NCBI GenBank assembly: GCA_965246745.1
Contig: OZ251980.1
Coordinates: 1,364,001 to 1,428,000, forward strand
DNA length: 64,000 nucleotides
Origin: JANXMY01 sp965246745
Lineage (GTDB): Bacteria; Armatimonadota; Armatimonadia; Armatimonadales; Capsulimonadaceae
Direction: 5' to 3'
Shown: one piece after another, positions 1 to 7,402 of the stretch
How the letters are laid out: each line of letters starts with the position of its first letter
How positions within the stretch are numbered: the stretch's first letter is position 1
The notes under the pieces: generated by a model
What the model was told of the DNA's origin: nothing
Seen by the model: the letters and a program-made list of their open reading frames with translations, nothing else
The model's database searches: none
Program-made: the position numbers and the translations under genes

Positions 1-249
1 CGCCAGCGCCAGCGACAAGGTCATCGCCGACAGCTCCGCCGGCAGTCCGGCCCGGCCCGAATGCACCAGCAGGCCCGGATGCAGCAGCAGGGCGACGCTG
101 TGCGCCGCCGCCGCCAGCGACGCGGCGGTGAGCAGCAGCCACAGGGGCCGGCGGCCGTAGGTGCGGAACATCCGCAGCGACAGCAGCGTCGCGGCGGACT
201 GGGCAAGCAGCGCGGCGCCTAAAATCACGAATGAGGGTATTGAAAACAT
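1..249 (-). CDS. N-terminus of a membrane sensor protein (partial)
   Basis: The gene runs off the left edge; only 83 codons from an ATG at 249 are visible. They encode a hydrophobic segment (residues about 5-20), a short basic turn with RMFRTYGRRPLW, a second hydrophobic segment (about 37-57) and the start of a third. This two-helix start with a basic turn ending in GRRP/W is typical of the membrane input region of bacterial histidine kinases. No kinase domain is visible, so the identity is inferred. The gene is transcribed away from the amidase operon. The 90 bp between them hold no clear Shine-Dalgarno sequence for this gene. Confidence 0.55.
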   Translation of the reverse strand, partial: MFSIPSFVILGAALLAQSAATLLSLRMFRTYGRRPLWLLLTAASLAAAAHSVALLLHPGLLVHSGRAGLPAELSAMTLSLALA

Positions 250-339
250 TCTGTGCTGATTGTCGGCAAATCGCCGGTAGTTTTGCAGTTCTCATTAAAA
301 AGCGCAGGATTCCGGCGCGTTTCTGCCGAACTTTTCCCT

Positions 340-720
340 ATGACACTCCCCCCGACAAAGCACTTGATCACGCGCCGCGATTGGGCGCGGCAGACCGTCG
401 CCGGCGCTGCCGGCGTCCTGCTGGCTTCGGCCCTTCCCGCCCCCGCCGCCCCGCCGCCGGTTGTGGACCCGGCCCCGGCTTTTCCGCCCCCGCTTCCGGC
501 CCCGGCGGCAGCGGCCCCGACCACCGAAGGCGACATTTTGATCCGGCTGGTGCCCGCCGCCGCCGGCTACGCGCTGTCGGACACGCAGGCCAAAGAAGCC
601 GCGCTTCAGCTTCGGGATTATCCCGGCGGCTTTGCCAAAGCCCGCGCTTACCCGCTGCCCGACTCGGTCGGGCCGGCCTTTGCCGCCGCTGCGCCGGTCC
701 GAAAGGAGCGCGTCAAATGA
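340..720 (+). CDS. Small secreted protein with Tat-type signal, amidase operon
   Basis: This is a 126-residue protein beginning MTLPPTKHLITRRDWARQ. A twin-arginine motif is followed by a hydrophobic stretch (GAAGVLLASALPAPA), which fits a Tat signal peptide. After a proline/alanine-rich linker comes a short domain (about residues 58-120) ending in basic residues. I do not recognise the domain. The ATG at 340 was chosen because it places the twin arginines near the N-terminus; an in-frame GTG at 253 would add 29 unlikely residues. The stop overlaps the amidase start as ATGA, so the two are translationally coupled. Inference: an exported accessory protein for the amidase. Confidence 0.6.
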   Translation: MTLPPTKHLITRRDWARQTVAGAAGVLLASALPAPAAPPPVVDPAPAFPPPLPAPAAAAPTTEGDILIRLVPAAAGYALSDTQAKEAALQLRDYPGGFAKARAYPLPDSVGPAFAAAAPVRKERVK

Positions 721-2147
721 GCGACACGGATTTGCTGTTCAGCACGGCGGCACAGCTCGGCCTGGCAATGAAAAAAAAGCAGGTGTCGTCGGCGGAGCTG
801 ACGACCCTGTATTTAAGCCGATTGGAGACGCTCGGGCCGGAGCTTGGCGCACTGGCGCATTTGACCCGCCCGCTGGCGCTGGTGCAGGCCGCGCAGGCGG
901 ACCGCGAGCGCAAAGCGGGCATTGTCCGCTCCCCGCTGCACGGGGTCCCGTTCGGGGTCAAAGACCTGCTGGCGACCGCAAACGACCCGACCGAATGGGG
1001 CAGCCCGGCGCACCGGGGCCAGAAGTTCGATTATGACGCGTTTGTCGTGTCCCGCCTGCGCGACGCCGGCGCGGTGCTGCTCGGCAAGCTGTCCATGATC
1101 GAGCTGGCCGGCGGCGGCGGCTACCGCTATGGCAGCGCGTCGTCCACCGGTCCGGGCCGGACCCCGTGGAACCCCGCGCACTGGGCCGGGGGGTCGTCGT
1201 CGGGACCGGGCGCGGCGACAGCGGCGGGCTTGGTCGGCTTTGCGCTAGGCTCCGAGACTTGGGGCAGCATCGTCTGCCCGTCGTCGTTTTGCGGCGTTTC
1301 CGGCCTGCGTCCGACGTTCGGCCGGGTCAGCCGCCACGGCGCGATGGCCTTGTCATACACCCTGGACAAGATCGGCCCGATGGCCCGGTCCGCCGAAGAC
1401 TGCGGGTTGATTTTGGCGGCGATTGCCGGAGAAGACCGCGCCGACGGCACAACTTCCGGCCAAAGCCGGTTTAAGCCCGGCAAGCCGCGCCCGATCAAGG
1501 GCCTGCGCTTGGGCGTGGTCCGGCCCGATTACCACGAAGGCGACAAGCACGGCCGCGCCCAGCCGGCGACGGAAACGGCCTTTGAAGGCGCTCTCGGCGT
1601 GCTGACCGGCCTCGGCGCGACCTTGTCCGATGCGTCCCTGCCCGATATTCCGATGAGCGAAGCCGCCGGAACCATTGTCAGCGTCGAAGGGTCGGCGGCG
1701 TTTGAGACGCTGATCAAAGACCGGGAGCGGCTGGCACTGCTTCAAGACGACGAGCAGCAGGGGGGATTGCTGGCGGGCCTGGTGATCCCCGGCGTGGATT
1801 ACCTGCGGAGCTTACGCATTCGCACGGCGGCGCAGGCGGCGATGGCGGACTTTATGACTCATTACGATGCCCTGGTCGCCCCCGGCATGCTGCAAGTCTC
1901 CCTGCCGCTTTCCGAAAGCCTGGACACCTATTTTGTCGGCAGCGACAAAGGCCTCAGCGGCATGGGGAACTTGTGCGGCCTGCCGGCCTTGTGCGTCCCG
2001 ATGGGCTTCGGTCCCGGCCGGCTGCCGCTCGGCCTTCAGTTTGTCGGCGCGGCGTTTGACGAAGCGACTTTGCTGTCGCTCGGCACGGCCTACCAAAAGC
2101 TGACCGACTGGCACCGTCAGCACCCGCCGGGGAAGTTCGGGGAGTAG
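717..2147 (+). CDS. Amidase signature family hydrolase
   Basis: A 476-residue member of the amidase signature family, which hydrolyses amide bonds with a Ser-cisSer-Lys triad. The catalytic Lys lies in GVPFGVKDLL, the cis-Ser in AGGSSSGP and the nucleophilic Ser in the GSETWGSI segment. The usual GSDTGGSIR of GatA is altered here (W for G, V for R), so a free-standing amidase is more likely than the GatA subunit of the Glu-tRNA amidotransferase; gatB and gatC are not nearby. No signal peptide is visible. The start is the ATG overlapping the stop of the preceding small gene. The stop lies 3 nt before palindrome LIR-A. The substrate is unknown. Confidence 0.88.
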   Translation: MSDTDLLFSTAAQLGLAMKKKQVSSAELTTLYLSRLETLGPELGALAHLTRPLALVQAAQADRERKAGIVRSPLHGVPFGVKDLLATANDPTEWGSPAHRGQKFDYDAFVVSRLRDAGAVLLGKLSMIELAGGGGYRYGSASSTGPGRTPWNPAHWAGGSSSGPGAATAAGLVGFALGSETWGSIVCPSSFCGVSGLRPTFGRVSRHGAMALSYTLDKIGPMARSAEDCGLILAAIAGEDRADGTTSGQSRFKPGKPRPIKGLRLGVVRPDYHEGDKHGRAQPATETAFEGALGVLTGLGATLSDASLPDIPMSEAAGTIVSVEGSAAFETLIKDRERLALLQDDEQQGGLLAGLVIPGVDYLRSLRIRTAAQAAMADFMTHYDALVAPGMLQVSLPLSESLDTYFVGSDKGLSGMGNLCGLPALCVPMGFGPGRLPLGLQFVGAAFDEATLLSLGTAYQKLTDWHRQHPPGKFGE

Positions 2148-2149
2148 GA

Positions 2150-2210
2150 AACCTCACCCGGCGCTCCGCGCCACCTTCTCCTTTCTTAAGGAGAGAGCCG
2201 GGGTGAGGTT
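2150..2210. repeat. LIR-A palindrome between amidase and lpxK
   Basis: Inverted arms AACCTCACCCGGC (2150-2162) and GCCGGGGTGAGGTT (2197-2210) enclose a second small hairpin (CTCCTTTCTTAAGGAG). It begins 3 nt after the amidase stop and contains the lpxK stop at 2186, so it is the shared 3' end of two convergent genes. The CCTCACCCGG...CCGGGGTGAGG type resembles intergenic palindromes scattered in many bacteria. A terminator role is possible, but there is no T-run. Confidence 0.75.
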
Positions 2211-3322
2211 CGTTCCGTAATCACCCTCACAAGCTCCGCCGCATCGTCCACCGTCATCTCAATCCGCAGAGCATAAATCGGCAGAGCATAACTCGGCAGG
2301 GCATAACTCGGCAGGCCGGGCAGGGACGGGGCGAACGGCCACTTGACCGCGTCTTTTTCGGTCATCACCAGCGCGTCGGCTCCTGACTTTGCGGCGTCGG
2401 CCAGAACCGCCTGCGCTTCGAGGGGCGAGACGGCCCGGTGGTCGGCCCATGCGCGTTCGTACACGACGCTTGCGCCGAGCCGCGCCAGCGCTCCCGTGAA
2501 CGACTGCGGCTGGGCAATCGCCGACACCGCCGCGACCCGTGCGCCGGCCAGCAGCGACAAGGGCAGCAAAGGCGACGAGAGAGCCTCAGCGCGTACCCAT
2601 CCGGCGGGCCGGTGGTCGGCGAAAAACAGCCGGGCAGCCGGGGCCAGTGCAGACACTTGACCCGTCAAACTGCGGCGCTCGGCGCCGGTCAGCCCCCCGG
2701 CGCGGGTGGCGACCACCACGCCTGCCCGCGCCAGATGCCGCTTCGGCTCGCGCAGCAGTCCGCGCGGCAGCGGAAAGCCGTTGCCGAACGGCCGCTTGGC
2801 GTCGAGCAGCACAATGTCCAGGTCACGCGCGAGCTGCCAGAATTGAAAGCCGTCGTCGAGAATCAACGCGTCCAGGTCAAACCGGCGCAGGGCTTCGCGG
2901 CCCGACACGCGCCGGTCTTTGCCGACCAAGACCGGCACGCCCGGCAAAGTCTGCGCCAGCAGGGTCGGCTCGTCGCCGGCGTCGGCGGCCGGCCGCAAAA
3001 CAGTCCCCGCCGCGTCCGACACCACCCGGACGCTTTGGCTGGCCCCGCCGTGCCCCCGGCTCAGTACCGCGACCCGCCTGCCCTCTTGGGCCAACTGCCG
3101 GCAGACCCACTGGGTCATCGGCGTTTTGCCGGTCCCGCCTACCGACAGGTTGCCGATGCTGACCACCGGCACCGGCAGCCGCGCCCGCTTCCGCAGGCCG
3201 GCCTTCTCCGCCGCCAGGTACGCTTCCAGCCCGCCGTCGTACAGCCCCGCCAGCCCGCCGAGCATTCCGCGCGTCAGGCTCGCCCCCACCCCGGCCCGCC
3301 CCGGCTCCCCAATGGCGTCCAA
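2186..3322 (-). CDS. lpxK: Tetraacyldisaccharide 4'-kinase LpxK
   Basis: This kinase phosphorylates the 4' position of the lipid A disaccharide at the inner membrane. The family start PVPVVSIGNLSVGGTGKTP carries the P-loop (GGTGKT). It is followed by VLSRGHGG, DEPTLLAQ, LILDDGFQ and TEKDAVKWP, all standard LpxK blocks. The start is uncertain: a TTG at 3322 gives 378 residues with a normal N-terminus. A strong GAGGAG lies 6 nt before an ATC at 3358, and the first ATG (3556) would run through palindrome LIR-B1. The last residues (about RTSPRLSP) are encoded by LIR-A, so the C-terminus has been replaced. The gene is downstream of a block of membrane-lipid genes on the same strand. Confidence 0.88.
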   Translation of the reverse strand: MDAIGEPGRAGVGASLTRGMLGGLAGLYDGGLEAYLAAEKAGLRKRARLPVPVVSIGNLSVGGTGKTPMTQWVCRQLAQEGRRVAVLSRGHGGASQSVRVVSDAAGTVLRPAADAGDEPTLLAQTLPGVPVLVGKDRRVSGREALRRFDLDALILDDGFQFWQLARDLDIVLLDAKRPFGNGFPLPRGLLREPKRHLARAGVVVATRAGGLTGAERRSLTGQVSALAPAARLFFADHRPAGWVRAEALSSPLLPLSLLAGARVAAVSAIAQPQSFTGALARLGASVVYERAWADHRAVSPLEAQAVLADAAKSGADALVMTEKDAVKWPFAPSLPGLPSYALPSYALPIYALRIEMTVDDAAELVRVITERTSPRLSP

Positions 3323-3392
3323 TATGTACTCTTGTAAATACTCTTGCAGCCTGCCGATAGCTCGCTCCTCTGGATGACTGTGCCGCCCCCCC

Positions 3393-3551
3393 TGCCCCAA
3401 TTCTGGGAGGCCCCCCTGCCCCAATTCTGGGGAGCCGGATATGAAGAAAAGGGCGCGTCTAGGACAGAGAGCGCGGCAAGCAGCGACCCTGCGATTGAAT
3501 TCTATATAGCTCCCCAGAATTGGGGCGGGGGGGCCTCCCAGAATTGGGGCA
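3393..3551. repeat. LIR-B1, 43-bp inverted repeat (CCCCAATTCTGGGG family)
   Basis: The arms 3393-3435 and 3509-3551 are complementary at 42 of 43 positions around a 73-bp centre. Each arm holds two copies of CCCCAATTCTGGG, itself a near-palindrome. The element starts 27 nt past the stop of the small membrane gene at 3578 and precedes lpxK. A shorter relative, with a similar AGGGCGCGGCA centre, is at 15943-16026. Confidence 0.9.
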
Positions 3552-3577
3552 TGCACTTTCTCTCCTTCACCTGCCTG

Positions 3578-3850
3578 CTACCAGAGCGCCAGCCGCCGGT
3601 GGGTCAGCAAGGCCCAAAGCTGCTCGGCAAATACAATGCCCCAAAAAAGCGTCACATAAGGCGGCTTGGCCCAGCAGCGCCAGTCTTTGACCCCGCGCAG
3701 CGCCGCCAGCACATAAAACACGGTCGCCAGGCCCGAGAGGATCAAAAGCGCGTACTGCCCGAACAGCAGCACCAAAAACGCCGCTTTGCAGAACGTAAAC
3801 GCCCAGCCTTCATATTTTTTCCCGGACACCTGCCGGTCGTATTCGCTCAT
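3578..3850 (-). CDS. Small membrane protein after radical SAM gene
   Basis: A 90-residue protein with a short polar N-terminus (MSEYDRQVSGKKYEG) and two hydrophobic helices (about 20-48 and 62-82), separated by a basic turn containing GVKDWRCW. I do not recognise a family. It starts 34 nt after the stop of the radical SAM gene on the same strand, so co-transcription and a helper role at the membrane are plausible. The ATG at 3850 was preferred over upstream starts because those would overlap the radical SAM coding region. Its 3' end is followed by LIR-B1. Confidence 0.6.
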   Translation of the reverse strand: MSEYDRQVSGKKYEGWAFTFCKAAFLVLLFGQYALLILSGLATVFYVLAALRGVKDWRCWAKPPYVTLFWGIVFAEQLWALLTHRRLALW

Positions 3851-3884
3851 TGATGTTGCCCGTGCCGAAAGCCGGAAGCGCCCT

Positions 3885-5288
3885 TTAAGCCAGCATTCGC
3901 AGCGGCACGACCGCTTCGCGGCTTTTGCGGCCCCGGTGAAAAACGTTGAACTCGCAGAACGACACGGCGTTCCCCTCGGCGTCCAAAATCTTGGTGCAGC
4001 ACTGCTCGATCCGCTTGCGGTCAAACGTGTGCGCGTCCATGAACGGCTTGACGACTACGCGGAACACGCGCCGCCCGAACGCGTCGGGATCGCGCATCAA
4101 GGGGACGACTTCTTTGAGGCCGCCCCGCGCAAACAAAACCGCGAGGTCCCGCAAAGTCTGCCGCCCGCGCAGGTGCGCCGTGTCCGACCAGACCCGGCGG
4201 GCCGCGCCGCCGACCAGGCCCGAAAAGCTGATCCGGTCGGTGAACAAGTCCAAGTAGCGGGAAACATCGAGGTGCCGGGGCAGCGGCGTGATCCGCGACC
4301 GCCCGGCATCGAGAAAACCGTAAGTCAGGGCGCAGCAGTCCGGGTGCGAGCACGGCAGGCCGACAAAATCCGAGCGCAGCAGCTCGCCGCCGGTCTGCGC
4401 TTCCAGCGCGGCGATTACATTGGTCAGCGTCATCCGGTCCGACGCCGAATAGCCGTGCTGATACCGCCCGGTGTCCATCACCGGCTGGTAAGTGAGGCCG
4501 TTGACCGTCGGCAGACTCAAACCGAAGCGATACAGCGCCCCAATCTCGTCGTCGTTGACCCCACGCTCCACCGCCGGCACCAGCGTCACAAATAAGCCCG
4601 CCGCACACGCTTTTTCCAGCGCGTCGGTTTTTTCCCGCCGCAGGTCGCGCCCGTAAAAGTGCTCGTGCGCCGACGCCCGAAAGCTGGAAAACGAGAAATA
4701 CAGCTCAACCCGCGCTTTGCGGGCGGCCAGCGTCTCGATCAGACTTTGACTCTGCCCGAGCCGCAGGCCGTTGGTGTTGATGATGACGCGCCCGACCGGG
4801 TACGCCAGCGCGGCATCTAAAATCTCGGCGAACTGCGGGTGAATGGTCGGCTCGCCGCCGGACAGCATCAGCACATCCAGGCGCGGCTGGGCGGCAAAAA
4901 ACGTATCCAACCGCCGCCGGGCTTCGGCGACAGTCATGAAGTCATGCCCCTGTGCATCGGCATAGCAGGTCGGGCAGCGCAGGTTGCACGCCTGCGTGAT
5001 TTCCAGCAGCAGCACGCACACCGGCGGCCCGCTTTGGCCTTCAGATTGTTCGCCGGGGCCGCAGACCTCGCCCGGTCCGCAGCAACAATTCGCGCCGCTT
5101 CGGTCGGGGACATACCGGCGCAGCCGCAGGTACTCGGCGGAGTCCGATGCCAGCAGCGCCCGGTGCGCCCCGTGCCGCCCGCACGTCTGCGTGATCCAAA
5201 TTTGCCCGCCGTCGTCAAAGAGCGTCGCCGGCACATCCCGCAGGCAGACCGGGCACAAGCCGCGCGTTTGTTCGGTCCAGTTTGACAT
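3885..5288 (-). CDS. Tes/MJ0619-like radical SAM protein
   Basis: A 467-residue radical SAM enzyme. The N-terminal block LCPVCLRDVPA (about 10-20), with a following CGRHG, resembles the cysteine motif at the start of the MJ0619 family. The SAM cluster motif is ITQACNLRCPTCYADA (about 100-115), followed by LSGGEPTIHP. Downstream blocks ALEAQTGGELLRSDF and GLPCSHPDCCALTYGF, and a C-terminal RIEQCCTKI...SFCEFN block, are the extra cysteine regions typical of this family. Its archaeal member, tetraether synthase (Tes), joins lipid tails carbon to carbon. Assignment to this family is from motif memory; the substrate is inferred. It sits inside the lipid A gene block. The ATG at 5288 is favoured over a start within the LIR-C1 flank. 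Confidence 0.75.
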   Translation of the reverse strand: MSNWTEQTRGLCPVCLRDVPATLFDDGGQIWITQTCGRHGAHRALLASDSAEYLRLRRYVPDRSGANCCCGPGEVCGPGEQSEGQSGPPVCVLLLEITQACNLRCPTCYADAQGHDFMTVAEARRRLDTFFAAQPRLDVLMLSGGEPTIHPQFAEILDAALAYPVGRVIINTNGLRLGQSQSLIETLAARKARVELYFSFSSFRASAHEHFYGRDLRREKTDALEKACAAGLFVTLVPAVERGVNDDEIGALYRFGLSLPTVNGLTYQPVMDTGRYQHGYSASDRMTLTNVIAALEAQTGGELLRSDFVGLPCSHPDCCALTYGFLDAGRSRITPLPRHLDVSRYLDLFTDRISFSGLVGGAARRVWSDTAHLRGRQTLRDLAVLFARGGLKEVVPLMRDPDAFGRRVFRVVVKPFMDAHTFDRKRIEQCCTKILDAEGNAVSFCEFNVFHRGRKSREAVVPLRMLA

Positions 5289-5327
5289 AAAAGCCTCAGA
5301 GAAAAGCCACAAGAGCCGTGCGATAAG

Positions 5328-5471
5328 AACCATGTGTTAAAACACACGGCTATTGGGCGCGGACGCCGAGAACTACCGCTTCGCGGCACTCAGAATTCGG
5401 ACTCCTAGCCCCGCGAAGCGGCGGGTTTACGGCGTCCGCGCCCAATAGCCGTGCCGTTCATGGCATGGTCT
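5328..5471. repeat. LIR-C1, 144-bp palindromic element
   Basis: The outer arms 5330-5368 and 5430-5468 share GGCTATTGGGCGCGGACGCCG in inverted form. Inner arms CCGCTTCGCGG/CCGCGAAGCGG flank the centre. The outermost ends carry their own mini-hairpins (TGTGTTAAAACACA on the left, a CATGGCATG-type one on the right). The same element is at 19785-20043 and 52963-53110. It lies between the radical SAM start and the stop of the zinc-ribbon gene at 5502. It looks like a MITE, but no target duplication is evident. Confidence 0.88.
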
Positions 5472-5501
5472 TTTACGGCCCAGCTCTTTCTAGCCGTCAT
5501 C

Positions 5502-5912
5502 CTACAATCCCCCGCCGTTCGGGCCTCTGAAGGCAGTGAAGAAACAAACAGCCAGCGCTCCCAGCAGCAGGGCGGTCCCGGCCAGCCAGCCGAAGCCGAG
5601 GCCCCGCGCGAAAGTCGGGGTTTGACGCTTCAAGACAAAATACAAAACCGGCAGCAGGAGAAACCCGATCCCGGCCAGCAGCGCCGCCGCGCTCACGCCC
5701 AGCCCCAGCAGGATGTCCCCGGTCTCGCTGCGCGTCACCAGGCGCGTCGCCGGCGGAGCGGCCGCCGCCGGACTGCCGGCAGGCGCGGGGGGCCAAACCG
5801 CCGGCCGCAGCCGGCCGCAGTTCGGACACGCGGGCGCGTTCTCGGGCCACGGCGTCCCGCAGTTTGGGCACGGGGCGGACGGTTCGGCAAGCTCAAGCGG
5901 CGGGTCAGACAT
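5502..5912 (-). CDS. Zinc-ribbon two-helix membrane protein
   Basis: A 136-residue protein. Residues 15-33 form a double CPNCG...CPNCG zinc ribbon, followed by a Pro/Ala-rich linker. Two hydrophobic helices (about 67-92 and 104-125) are separated by a basic loop (KRQTPTFARG). No catalytic motif is visible. It begins 3 nt after the stop of the Lgt-like gene, so the two are probably co-translated. Zinc-ribbon proteins with membrane helices of this sort are common and mostly uncharacterised; a regulatory or scaffold role cannot be chosen from sequence. Confidence 0.7.
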   Translation of the reverse strand: MSDPPLELAEPSAPCPNCGTPWPENAPACPNCGRLRPAVWPPAPAGSPAAAAPPATRLVTRSETGDILLGLGVSAAALLAGIGFLLLPVLYFVLKRQTPTFARGLGFGWLAGTALLLGALAVCFFTAFRGPNGGGL

Positions 5913-5915
5913 CGG

Positions 5916-6590
5916 TTACCTCGCGGGGACAGCGCCGAGCGGGGGCGCGGCAGGACGCAGCAGGCGGCGCAGGCGCACGGCGAAAAAGACAAACCCGGCG
6001 GCGCAGGCCCACTGCGCGGCGGTCAGCCCCCACACCGGCGGCGGGCCGTCCCGGAAAAACTCAGCCGCAAAACGGGCCGGGCAGTACAGCGTGCCCTGCA
6101 AGTAAAACAAGGCATTCTCGGGCGGCCGGGTCCGGTCGAAGCGCCACAGCGCAAGCAAAATCAGCGCGTTCGCTGCCGACAAGTAAAGCTGCGCCGGGTG
6201 CCGCCAGGCTCCGTGCTGATAGACGGCCCAGGGCACCGCGCAGGCTTTGCCGTAGCAGCAGCCGCCGAAGTAGCAGCCCCAGCGGCCGACCGCCTCGCCT
6301 GCGCTGATCGCGACGGCAAACAAATCTCCGGTCGGACGGGTAATCCCCAAACGGCGCTTGTACAAAAAAACGCAGGCATAGCCCACGGCAATGCCGCCGA
6401 GAACACTTTTGCCCGCCGCGCCGCCGATCAGCCATTGGGCCAGGTTCGCCCCGACCAGGCCGCCGAGCAGGCCCGCGCCCATGATCGCCAGAATGCCCGC
6501 CGTCGCCATGCCGCGCCGCCGGGCCATCAGCGCAAACGCCGCCAGACCCGTCAGGTAGCCGAGCGCATAACAGGCAGCCGAAAGTGTCAT
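5916..6590 (-). CDS. Lgt-like diacylglyceryl transferase family protein
   Basis: A 224-residue multi-pass membrane protein. The signature EAVGRWGCYFGGCCYG (about 101-116), with downstream RHPAQLY, matches the lower half of the Lgt fold, which transfers diacylglycerol from phosphatidylglycerol to lipoprotein cysteines. The preceding GKSVLGGIAVGY matches the family's GGKSxLGG block. The HGGL-type histidine segment essential in E. coli Lgt is not evident, and the protein is shorter than usual (about 260-290). It may therefore be a divergent paralogue acting on another acceptor. It sits between an acyltransferase and the radical SAM enzyme, consistent with membrane-lipid work. Confidence 0.72.
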   Translation of the reverse strand: MTLSAACYALGYLTGLAAFALMARRRGMATAGILAIMGAGLLGGLVGANLAQWLIGGAAGKSVLGGIAVGYACVFLYKRRLGITRPTGDLFAVAISAGEAVGRWGCYFGGCCYGKACAVPWAVYQHGAWRHPAQLYLSAANALILLALWRFDRTRPPENALFYLQGTLYCPARFAAEFFRDGPPPVWGLTAAQWACAAGFVFFAVRLRRLLRPAAPPLGAVPAR

Positions 6591-6688
6591 GGCCTATTAT
6601 ACGCCGCTTTGGGAGAAGATGCAAGAAAGAAAACCGACACCGGCGCATGTCTCGCGCACGGCTTTCATTTGGAGAAAGCGCTCGGGCG

Positions 6689-7393
6689 CTATCGCTCCGA
6701 ATTGACCGGGTCGGCGCTGCTCGGCTCGGGGCGCGGGGCGGCCGGGGCCGCGCCGGCTTCGCGCTCGGCCTGCGCTTCGAGGGCATCAATCGCCGCGCCG
6801 ATGCGGGCGGCCCACAGCGCTTGCTCGGCCTCGCTTTTGGCATCGGCGGGAACATAAATCGGGTCGCCGTAAAGCCAGACGACGCGCGAAAACGGGCGGG
6901 GGATCAAATAATGGTCCCATGAGCGGCGGGACAGCTTGCGGGGAAACGCGCTGATGCCGGCGGGCACAATCGGCGACCCCGACTTTTGGGCCAAAAAGAT
7001 CGCCCCCGGCTGCACCACCCGGCTCGGGCCGCGCGGGCCGTCGGGGGTAAACGCCAGGGTCGCGCCGCGCCGAAGCTGCTTGGTCACGGTCAGCGCCGCC
7101 TGCACCGCGCCCCGCGCCGAGGTGGACCCCCGGACAGTCTGCCAGCCGAAGCGCTTGAAGATTTGGTTTTGGTACTCGCCGTCGCGCGACGTGGAAATAA
7201 TGGCCCAGTAGCCGCGCCGGCGAAAGCGCGAAATCGGCAGCATGGTCCGCCCGTGCCAGGTCACCAAAATCACGCCGTTTCCCGTATCCTGCAATGCCTT
7301 GACACGCTCTTCGCCGACCACGCGCACCCGCAGGGTCAGGGTCAGCAGGCGGACAAACCAGTAAACCAGAAATGAAACGACGCGGTATTTCAT
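6689..7393 (-). CDS. DUF374 lysophospholipid acyltransferase family protein
   Basis: A 234-residue protein with an N-terminal hydrophobic anchor (VVSFLVYWFVRLLTLTLRV). DUF374 blocks follow: VTWHGRTMLP, SRDGEYQ, RGSTSARGAVQA and FTPDGPRGP. DUF374 proteins are LPLAT-fold enzymes found in lipid A or Kdo gene clusters of many diderms, and a lipid A secondary acyltransferase role is usually inferred. The acidic-proline tail after about residue 205 is not conserved. It starts 10 nt after the stop of the MsbA-like exporter at 7403, so acylation and export are likely coupled in one operon. Confidence 0.85.
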   Translation of the reverse strand: MKYRVVSFLVYWFVRLLTLTLRVRVVGEERVKALQDTGNGVILVTWHGRTMLPISRFRRRGYWAIISTSRDGEYQNQIFKRFGWQTVRGSTSARGAVQAALTVTKQLRRGATLAFTPDGPRGPSRVVQPGAIFLAQKSGSPIVPAGISAFPRKLSRRSWDHYLIPRPFSRVVWLYGDPIYVPADAKSEAEQALWAARIGAAIDALEAQAEREAGAAPAAPRPEPSSADPVNSER

Positions 7394-7402
7394 GGTGTGG
7401 GC

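Noticed and set aside
231..2147. A 638-codon frame covering the amidase and its upstream gene
   Set aside because: The first 162 codons lie in the wrong frame of the Tat-signal gene and have no family match. The amidase homology begins at 717.
717..2147. GatA subunit of Glu-tRNA(Gln) amidotransferase
   Set aside because: The nucleophile region is GSETWGSIV rather than GSDTGGSIR, and gatB and gatC are not nearby.
2438..3337. Long plus-strand frame opposite lpxK
   Set aside because: Low-complexity Arg/Gln/Pro-rich product typical of antisense frames in high-GC DNA; lpxK homology is on the other strand.
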